From Bacteroidales bacterium (GTDB lineage: Bacteria; Bacteroidota; Bacteroidia; Bacteroidales; WCHB1-69), in contig JAFZKY010000056.1 in the NCBI GenBank assembly GCA_017551725.1, positions 1 to 40,275 of the forward strand: a DNA stretch of 40,275 bases, written 5' to 3'. Below the pieces are notes generated by a model. The model saw only the letters and a list, made by a program, of their open reading frames with translations, did no database searches and was not told the DNA's origin. Numbering within the stretch: the first letter of the stretch is position 1; every line of letters begins with the position of its first letter. Made by a program: the position numbers and the translations under genes. Positions 34,793 through 40,275 of the stretch are shown here, one piece after another.

Positions 34793-35725
34793 CTATCCGT
34801 TTTCTTTAGCCCTGCTTGTGGTCACCAGGTACACGCCGATGACGATCAGAAGCAGGGCTACTGGTTTGTTCCAGGTGAAGATATCCTGGCCGAGGGCAAT
34901 GGCCACGCACGCCGTCACCACCGGCTGAAGGTTGCTGTACATGCTTACGGTAGTGGGCCGGATGTAGCGCAGGCTTATCGGCAGCAGGAAATAGGAGACC
35001 ACCGTGGCGAAAATCAGCACCGTGAACAGGCTCACATAAGCGATGGCAGGGGCGTTTCCAAAGAGGATGGGACAACTCTCTGCAGAGAAAAAAGGAACAC
35101 AGAACGGTACGCACACAAGAGAGCCGAACAGGAACACCCATTTCATCATGGTCACCGGGTGATATTGTTTGGAGATGCCACGGGTGAAGACCAGATAGGC
35201 TGCATAGAACAGAATATTGATGAAACAGAGCAGCAGCCCGATGGGGGTTGCGTTCGCATCAATCCGCCAGGAGAACAGCACAATCATTAGGGCACCGCCG
35301 ATGCCGACCATCACGCCGGCCACCTTGCGCACGGAGATAGGCTCTTTCAGGAAGACAGCGGCCATGAGCATCACAATCAGCGGGCTGGTGGCGGACACCA
35401 GCGACACGTAGCAGGGCGAAGTGTAGCGGAAGGCCTCGGAGAAGGCGAACAGGGTGCCCGCCAGCAGGATCCCACCCCAGGCAAACACACCTATGTCGCT
35501 GGCGGGCACCCGCTCCGAACGCACAGGCCGTCCGTTGAATGTGAACGGCAATAGCGACAGAAACCAAAATACCGCCGTGCCGAAAATCATCCGGACGGCG
35601 GTATATACTTCTGGGGACATGTATTGCGGGACAACCACCTTGGAACAGTTCGGATTGACCCCGAATATGATGTACACGGCCAACGCGGCCATGTGTCCTA
35701 CCCACTTGCGGTTCTGCGCGTTCAA
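34793..35725 (-). CDS. EamA/DMT family permease
   Basis: This 310-residue protein has about ten membrane segments in two EamA halves (GHMAALAVYIIFGVNPNCSKVVV; later YAAYLVFTRGISKQYHPV and TTVSMYSNLQPVVTACVAIALG). The DMT superfamily mostly exports amino acids or small metabolites. The first codon is TTG (35723-35725), 6 bases after the stop of the cysteine desulfurase-like gene; an ATG at 35690-35692, within the first helix, is an alternative start. The tight linkage suggests a transported substrate linked to that enzyme, for example cysteine or a derivative, but this is inference. Confidence 0.85.
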   Translation of the reverse strand: MNAQNRKWVGHMAALAVYIIFGVNPNCSKVVVPQYMSPEVYTAVRMIFGTAVFWFLSLLPFTFNGRPVRSERVPASDIGVFAWGGILLAGTLFAFSEAFRYTSPCYVSLVSATSPLIVMLMAAVFLKEPISVRKVAGVMVGIGGALMIVLFSWRIDANATPIGLLLCFINILFYAAYLVFTRGISKQYHPVTMMKWVFLFGSLVCVPFCVPFFSAESCPILFGNAPAIAYVSLFTVLIFATVVSYFLLPISLRYIRPTTVSMYSNLQPVVTACVAIALGQDIFTWNKPVALLLIVIGVYLVTTSRAKENG

Positions 35726-35731
35726 GGGGTA

Positions 35732-36892
35732 TTAGTTTTTCAATGCGGCAATCTCCTTGATGGCGGTGATGCAGGTGTCGATTTCCTCCTCTGTGTTGAA
35801 GGCACCCACACTCAGACGCACCGTGCCGTCGATGGGCAGCGTGCCGAGGCGCTCGTGGACCAGCGGGGCACATTGCAAGCCTGTACGGCAGGCAATGTCG
35901 TAATCCACATCGAGCATCGTACCCACATCCATGGCCTCAAAGCCGCGCACGTTGAGCGACAGCACCGGATTCTGGTTCTCCGTCGTCGTAGCGCAATAGA
36001 CCGTAACGCCTTCCACATCCTTCACGCCGTCGCGCAGACGTTTCCAGAGTTTCATCTCCTCATCATGGATATTCTGGATGCCCTTTTCCATAATCCACTT
36101 CACACCACGGTACAGACCGCTGATGCCGAGCATGTTCATGGTACCGGCTTCCAGACGGTAGGGATATTCGTCCAGATGGGTACGGACGGCCGAACGCACG
36201 CCCGTGCCGCCGAAGCGAGTCTGGCGCACCTCCACACCGTCGGCCACGTAGGAGCCGCCGATGCCGGTGGGTCCCATCAGGCACTTGTGGCCCGTGAACG
36301 CATACGCATCCACACCATCCTCCAGCATGTTGATTTCCACCGCGCCGGCACCCTGGCTGCCATCCACCACGAAGATAAGACCGTTCTCTTTACAGACTTT
36401 TCCAATCTCCTTGATGGGCTGGACTGTACCGATGACATTGGAGCACTGGGTGCAAACTACCATCTTCGTGTTCGGCTTAATAGCCTTCTTGAAATCATCG
36501 GGATGCACGTAACCGGCCTCATCAAACGGCAGGTAGGTAACCTCGATGATGCCTTGCTGCTCCAGACAATACAGCGGACGCAAAACAGAGTTGTGCTCCA
36601 ACATAGTGGTGATCACATGAGAGCCCTTCTGCGCAAGACCTTGAATCAGGATGTTCAAGGAATCCGTGGCATTGTAGCTGAACGTAAGACGACGCTCGTC
36701 CACTTTGGCACCGCCGTTGAAAAGGCCTGCCAGCAGACGGCGCGTGTCGGTCAGGAGTTCACCCGTCTCAATGCCGGCATCATAGCCCGCACGCCCGGGG
36801 CTGACCCCGTGAACACGATAGAAATTATCCATGAAATCATAAACCTCTTTCGGTTTCGGAAAGGATGTTGCAGAATTGTCTAAGTATATCAT
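35732..36892 (-). CDS. Cysteine desulfurase-like class V aminotransferase
   Basis: This 386-residue PLP enzyme begins MIYLDNSATSFPKPKEVYD, closely like the am_tr_V_EF2568 subgroup of cysteine desulfurase relatives. The PLP Lys is K203 in AFTGHKCLMGPTG, with Asp177 and Gln180 (VVDGSQGAGAVE) in the pocket. A flexible loop with Cys335 and Cys341 (ACRTGLQCAPLVHERLG) may carry the persulfide. The reaction, sulfur transfer from cysteine to a thiol acceptor or another elimination, is not fixed for the subgroup. It is the first gene of a two-gene operon with the EamA permease, with a -7 box 44 bases upstream. No Fe-S scaffold gene adjoins. Confidence 0.85.
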   Translation of the reverse strand: MIYLDNSATSFPKPKEVYDFMDNFYRVHGVSPGRAGYDAGIETGELLTDTRRLLAGLFNGGAKVDERRLTFSYNATDSLNILIQGLAQKGSHVITTMLEHNSVLRPLYCLEQQGIIEVTYLPFDEAGYVHPDDFKKAIKPNTKMVVCTQCSNVIGTVQPIKEIGKVCKENGLIFVVDGSQGAGAVEINMLEDGVDAYAFTGHKCLMGPTGIGGSYVADGVEVRQTRFGGTGVRSAVRTHLDEYPYRLEAGTMNMLGISGLYRGVKWIMEKGIQNIHDEEMKLWKRLRDGVKDVEGVTVYCATTTENQNPVLSLNVRGFEAMDVGTMLDVDYDIACRTGLQCAPLVHERLGTLPIDGTVRLSVGAFNTEEEIDTCITAIKEIAALKN

Positions 36893-36935
36893 ACTGAATC
36901 AATTTATAATTTTAACTATTTCCAGAAAAAACGTG

Positions 36936-36943
36936 CAAAGATA
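36936..36943 (-). promoter_or_regulatory. -7 promoter box for the desulfurase-permease operon
   Basis: The minus strand reads TATCTTTG, 43 bases before the ATG. Confidence 0.75.
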
Positions 36944-37021
36944 CAAAAAAATCAGACCGACACACATAGCTGATTTAAAGGGTTGTGAAAAATCACGATA
37001 GCGGCGTATTTTCATTTTATG

Positions 37022-37029
37022 TACATTTG
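37022..37029 (+). promoter_or_regulatory. -7 promoter box for panB
   Basis: TACATTTG lies 19 bases before the ATG at 37049. The in-frame ATG at 37019 precedes it and cannot be the start. Confidence 0.7.
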
Positions 37030-37048
37030 CAACCCAAATTCTACGACT

Positions 37049-37870
37049 ATGTCACAGTATCTTTCCAGTAACGTAAACAAGGTTACTACCAACACATTAC
37101 AGCGTATGCGCAACGAAGGGGAACGCATCGCGATGCTGACCGCCTACGACTATTCCATCGCCACCCTGCTGGATATGGCGAAGATCGACGTCGTGCTGGT
37201 GGGCGATTCCGCCGCCAACGTGATGGCCGGCTACAAGACCACCCTGCCCATCACCCTGGACGAGATGATCTACCATGCCTCCTCCGTGGTCCGCGCCGTG
37301 AAGCACGCCCTGGTGGTCGTCGATATGCCCTTCGGCACCTATCAGGGCAACTCGAAGATGGCCCTCAGTTCCGCCATCCGCATCATGAAGGAGTCGGGCG
37401 CGGATGCTATCAAGCTGGAGGGCGGCGCCGAAGTGGTGGAATCCATCGACCGCATCCTCAGTGCCGGCATCCCCGTGATGGGGCACCTCGGCCTCACACC
37501 ACAGTCCATCAACAAGTTCGGCACGTATGCGGTCAGGGCCACCACCGAAGACGAGGCCGCCGCATTGTACGAGAATGCCAAGTTGCTGGAGCAGCACGGC
37601 TGTTTTGCGTTGGTTCTGGAGAAAATCCCAGCCACCCTGGCACAGAAGGTCACCGAGGCCCTCACCATCCCGACCATCGGCATCGGGGCCGGCGGAGCCA
37701 CCAGCGGCCAGGTGCTCGTGTTCCACGACATGATGGGCATCACCCAGCAGTTCACGCCCCGGTTCCTGCGGCGCTACCTGAACCTGAGCGAGGAGATCGT
37801 GGGTGCCATCGAGCATTACATCCAAGATGTGAAAGAACAGAACTTCCCCAATGCTTCCGAACAATACTGA
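37049..37870 (+). CDS. panB: 3-methyl-2-oxobutanoate hydroxymethyltransferase
   Basis: This 273-residue protein is the first committed enzyme of pantothenate synthesis; it adds a hydroxymethyl group from methylene-THF to alpha-ketoisovalerate. Visible motifs are [15 protein letters not shown], the metal site [14 protein letters not shown] and [20 protein letters not shown], the [11 protein letters not shown] strand and [24 protein letters not shown]. Length is normal. The 3' end overlaps the RluA-type gene by 20 bases, so the two are translationally linked. No panC or panD lies in the window. Confidence 0.95.
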   Translation: MSQYLSSNVNKVTTNTLQRMRNEGERIAMLTAYDYSIATLLDMAKIDVVLVGDSAANVMAGYKTTLPITLDEMIYHASSVVRAVKHALVVVDMPFGTYQGNSKMALSSAIRIMKESGADAIKLEGGAEVVESIDRILSAGIPVMGHLGLTPQSINKFGTYAVRATTEDEAAALYENAKLLEQHGCFALVLEKIPATLAQKVTEALTIPTIGIGAGGATSGQVLVFHDMMGITQQFTPRFLRRYLNLSEEIVGAIEHYIQDVKEQNFPNASEQY

Positions 37871-38558
37871 TTTGCCTACCCTACTCCACGACCGCATCCT
37901 GTATGAGGACAACCACTTGCTGATTCTCAACAAGATGGCCGGGGAGATTGTGCAGGGCGACCAGACCGGCGACAAGCCGCTGCTGGAAACGGCCCGCGAC
38001 TACATACGCGTCGTCGGCAACAAGCCCGGCAACGTGTTCTGCGGCCTGGTCCATCGTTTAGACAGGCCCGTCAGCGGCGCGGTCATCTTCGCCAAGACCT
38101 CCAAATGCCTCACGCGCATGAATGAGCTCATCCGACAACGCAACATCGAGAAGCAATACTGGGCCATCGTGGAAGGCCATACACCGGCGCAGTCCGACCA
38201 TCTGATACATTATTTATATAGAAACAGTAGTAATAACCGAAGCTACGCATCGGACACAGCGAAAGAAGGCTGGCAGCGTGCCGAGCTGAATTACAAGTTG
38301 TTGGCCGCCTCCGAACGCTACAGCCTTGTGGAGGTGACGCTGCTCACCGGGCGACATCATCAGATACGCGCCCAACTCTCCGCCATCGGCTGTCCCATCA
38401 AGGGGGATCTGAAATACGGGGCCCGACGTTCTAATGAGGACGGTTCCATCTCGCTGCACGCCCGCCGCATCACCTTCGAGCATCCCGTGGCGCACGTGCC
38501 AGTGGAAGTGCTGGCGGAACCCTTCAACCCGCTTTTCCGGAAGATTTTGGAAGGATAA
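37851..38558 (+). CDS. RluA-type RNA pseudouridine synthase
   Basis: This 235-residue catalytic domain is of the RluA/RluD family, without an S4 domain at the N-terminus. The catalytic motif is [21 protein letters not shown] (HRLDRP, Asp within), and the later [29 protein letters not shown] is the second conserved motif. It isomerises a uridine in tRNA or rRNA; the target cannot be told. Its ATG (37851) is inside panB, overlapping its last six codons plus stop. The next gene has its own promoter. Confidence 0.93.
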   Translation: MLPNNTDLPTLLHDRILYEDNHLLILNKMAGEIVQGDQTGDKPLLETARDYIRVVGNKPGNVFCGLVHRLDRPVSGAVIFAKTSKCLTRMNELIRQRNIEKQYWAIVEGHTPAQSDHLIHYLYRNSSNNRSYASDTAKEGWQRAELNYKLLAASERYSLVEVTLLTGRHHQIRAQLSAIGCPIKGDLKYGARRSNEDGSISLHARRITFEHPVAHVPVEVLAEPFNPLFRKILEG

Positions 38559-38580
38559 CCGCTTTAGCCGGATTTTTTTG

Positions 38581-38588
38581 TAAATTTG
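38581..38588 (+). promoter_or_regulatory. -7 promoter box for the crotonase-HBD pair
   Basis: TAAATTTG fits TAnnTTTG, 10 bases before ATG 38599 and 25 bases before ATG 38614. The typical TSS spacing is a better fit with the second ATG. Confidence 0.6.
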
Positions 38589-38598
38589 CAAACCCAAA

Positions 38599-39390
38599 AT
38601 GAAAATATCGGATATGGAATACAACTATTTAAAAATCAAAAATGAAAATGCGATTTGCACGCTGACCATCTCCGCGCCGAAGTCGCTGAACGCGCTCAAC
38701 TCCACCATCCTGAAAGAGTTGGACGATTTCGTGTCCAACATCCCCGCCGATGTGCGCGTGCTCATCATCTCCGGCGACGGCGACAAGTCCTTCGTGGCGG
38801 GTGCCGACATTTCGGAAATGTGCAACCTGGACCGCGAGGAGGGTTACACTTTCGGGCGCCTGGGTGCGCTGGTCTTCCGCAAGATCGAGACGCTGCCCAT
38901 CCCCGTCATTGCCGCGGTGAACGGCTTCGCCCTCGGCGGCGGTTGCGAGCTGGCCATGGCCTGCGACATCCGCATCGCCTCCAACAAGGCCAAATTCGGG
39001 CAACCGGAGGTGGGCTTGGGCATCATTCCCGGCTTCTCCGGCACCTACCGCCTCGCCAAGCTGGTGGGCATGGGCTATGCCAAGGAGATGATCTATACCG
39101 GCAAAGCCATCCGCGCCGACGAGGCCCTGCGCATCGGACTGGTGAATGCCATCTACGAGCCGGAACAGCTGATGGCGGGGGCCGAAGCATTGGCCAACCG
39201 CATCCTGGCCAACGCCCCCATCGCCGTGCGTATCGCCAAGGAGAGCATCGACGCCGAATATGACCTTGCCGCCGACGATGCCATCCTCTACGAAAACAAC
39301 GCCTTCGGACGCTGCTTTGAAACACAGGACCAGAAAGAGGGCATGAACGCCTTTTTGAACAAGAGAAAACCGGAGTTTAAGAACAATTAA
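38599..39390 (+). CDS. Enoyl-CoA hydratase/crotonase family protein
   Basis: This 263-residue protein (258 if started at ATG 38614) is of the short-chain enoyl-CoA hydratase type. The oxyanion-hole segments are SFVAGADISEM and GFALGGGCELAMACD; the two catalytic Glu are in GCELA and in PEVGLGIIPGFSGTYRL. It hydrates crotonyl-CoA-type substrates to 3-hydroxyacyl-CoA. It is followed 45 bases on by a 3-hydroxybutyryl-CoA dehydrogenase, the usual next enzyme in the reverse direction of butyrate synthesis. The start is uncertain: the promoter box is so near ATG 38599 that ATG 38614 may be used. Confidence 0.9.
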   Translation: MKISDMEYNYLKIKNENAICTLTISAPKSLNALNSTILKELDDFVSNIPADVRVLIISGDGDKSFVAGADISEMCNLDREEGYTFGRLGALVFRKIETLPIPVIAAVNGFALGGGCELAMACDIRIASNKAKFGQPEVGLGIIPGFSGTYRLAKLVGMGYAKEMIYTGKAIRADEALRIGLVNAIYEPEQLMAGAEALANRILANAPIAVRIAKESIDAEYDLAADDAILYENNAFGRCFETQDQKEGMNAFLNKRKPEFKNN

Positions 39391-39435
39391 AAATTTACAA
39401 TTATCAATTAATAATTACAATAAAACCTTGTTATT
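39391..39435. other. AT-rich spacer between crotonase and HBD genes
   Basis: The 45-base gap is nearly all A and T (AATTTACAATTATCAATTAA), unlike the GC-rich genes around it. No -7 box was found in it, so the second gene is probably read from the first gene's promoter. Confidence 0.5.
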
Positions 39436-40272
39436 ATGAAAATTTGTGTTATCGGAACAGGTACGATGGCCAAGGGCATTGTGAAGGCGTTCGCCGCCAA
39501 GATGCCGGTGGTCATGAAAAGTAGAACCCAAGCCAGCCTGGACAAGGCAATGGGCTCGTTTGCAAAATCTTACGGCAAGCTCGTGGAGAAAGGAAAACTC
39601 ACACAGGAGGCCGTGGACGCCATCTTGAACAACATCACCACGACGACGGACTACGCCACGTTTGCCGACGCCGACCTCGTCATTGAGGCCGCTGTGGAAG
39701 ACATGCAGCTGAAGAAAGATGTGTTCACCGAGCTGGACAAAATCTGCAAGCCGGAGACCATCTTCGCCACCAACTCCTCGTCACTCTCCATCACGGAGAT
39801 TGCCGCCTGCACCAGCCGTCCCACCCAATTCATCGGGATGCACTTCTTCAACCCCGCCGACCGCATGGCGTTGGTAGAGGTCATCAAGGGACAGGTCACA
39901 TCCGAGGAGGTGTGCAAGTGCATTGTGGAGCTGGCCAGTTCCATCGGCAAAACGCCGGTGCTGGTGAACGAGGCTCCCGGCTTCGTGGTCAACAGGATCC
40001 TCATCCCGATGATCAACGAGGCGGTGGGCATCCTCGCCGACGGCATCGCCAGCGCAGAGGACATCGACAAGTGCATGATGCTGGGTGCCAACCACCCGAT
40101 GGGCCCCTTGGCCTTGGCCGACCTTATCGGCAACGATGTCAACCTCGCCATCATGGAGGTGTTGTACAAAGAGTTCGGCGATCCCAAGTACCGTCCTCAT
40201 CCCTTGCTCCGCAAGATGGTGCGTGCTGGTCTCCATGGTAGAAAGACAGGAGAAGGATTCTACAAGTATTAA
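39436..40272 (+). CDS. 3-hydroxybutyryl-CoA dehydrogenase
   Basis: This 278-residue protein has the standard NAD-binding start [19 protein letters not shown] (residues 1-19); the third glycine of the usual GxGxMG loop is Ala12 here. The catalytic His/Glu region reads [22 protein letters not shown], with Ser in [12 protein letters not shown] and Asn in [16 protein letters not shown]. The end [12 protein letters not shown] is intact. It reduces acetoacetyl-CoA to 3-hydroxybutyryl-CoA (or the reverse). With the crotonase upstream it forms a two-step module shared by butyrate synthesis and beta-oxidation-like routes. The gene ends three bases before the window edge. Confidence 0.93.
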   Translation: MKICVIGTGTMAKGIVKAFAAKMPVVMKSRTQASLDKAMGSFAKSYGKLVEKGKLTQEAVDAILNNITTTTDYATFADADLVIEAAVEDMQLKKDVFTELDKICKPETIFATNSSSLSITEIAACTSRPTQFIGMHFFNPADRMALVEVIKGQVTSEEVCKCIVELASSIGKTPVLVNEAPGFVVNRILIPMINEAVGILADGIASAEDIDKCMMLGANHPMGPLALADLIGNDVNLAIMEVLYKEFGDPKYRPHPLLRKMVRAGLHGRKTGEGFYKY

Positions 40273-40275
40273 TCA

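Overview
The window reads as chromosomal DNA of an anaerobic Bacteroidota, most likely order Bacteroidales. The signs are a C-terminal type IX secretion sorting domain, about twenty copies of the Bacteroidetes -7 promoter element (TAnnTTTG) placed a short distance before genes, few Shine-Dalgarno sequences, many signal-II lipoproteins and small outer-membrane beta-barrels, and an S1 protein with six S1 repeats. Genus cannot be fixed from the sequence alone. No phage, insertion sequence, CRISPR array or rRNA was seen; most of the window is core and metabolic chromosome.

Layout. 1-773: 3' end of a repeat-rich T9SS cargo protein. 983-4127 (minus): operon DUF349 protein, DUF2147 protein, Hsp15. 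4192-8424 (minus): giant 2-hydroxyacyl-CoA dehydratase activase-like protein. 8552-12557 (plus): RsmI-like methyltransferase, tRNA-Leu(UAA), MnmE, an unnamed ATP-grasp-like protein and a GNAT acetyltransferase, then an Ig-like lipoprotein to 14251. 14263-17366 (minus): acyl-CoA ligase, YqgE, outer-membrane barrel. 17479-19707 (minus): membrane pyrophosphatase, divergent from hemW (19856-20983).

20984-24267 is the most accessory-looking part: a degraded ORF6N-type gene carrying a perfect 27-bp palindrome, two tandem DUF5618 paralogues with a homogenised 5' half, and a VWA/beta-barrel fusion protein. 24500-26113 is a GH20 hexosaminidase lipoprotein. 26178-28083 (minus) is a barrel plus lipoprotein pair, and 28185-30188 (minus) is ribosomal protein S1. 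An initiator tRNA-Met follows, then glmM and two thioredoxin-fold proteins (to 34772). 34793-36892 (minus) holds a cysteine desulfurase-like enzyme and an EamA permease. The window ends with panB, an RluA-type pseudouridine synthase, a crotonase and a 3-hydroxybutyryl-CoA dehydrogenase.

Metabolically, the crotonase/HBD pair, the acyl-CoA ligase, the dehydratase-activase and the K+-dependent membrane pyrophosphatase fit an anaerobe handling short-chain acyl-CoA intermediates and saving energy from pyrophosphate. No butyrate-forming terminal enzyme lies in the window, so butyrate production is only suggested. No complete new system is evident. The best candidates for something undescribed are the ORF6N palindrome plus DUF5618 locus, the VWA-barrel fusion, the ATP-grasp orphan, and the barrel/lipoprotein pair.
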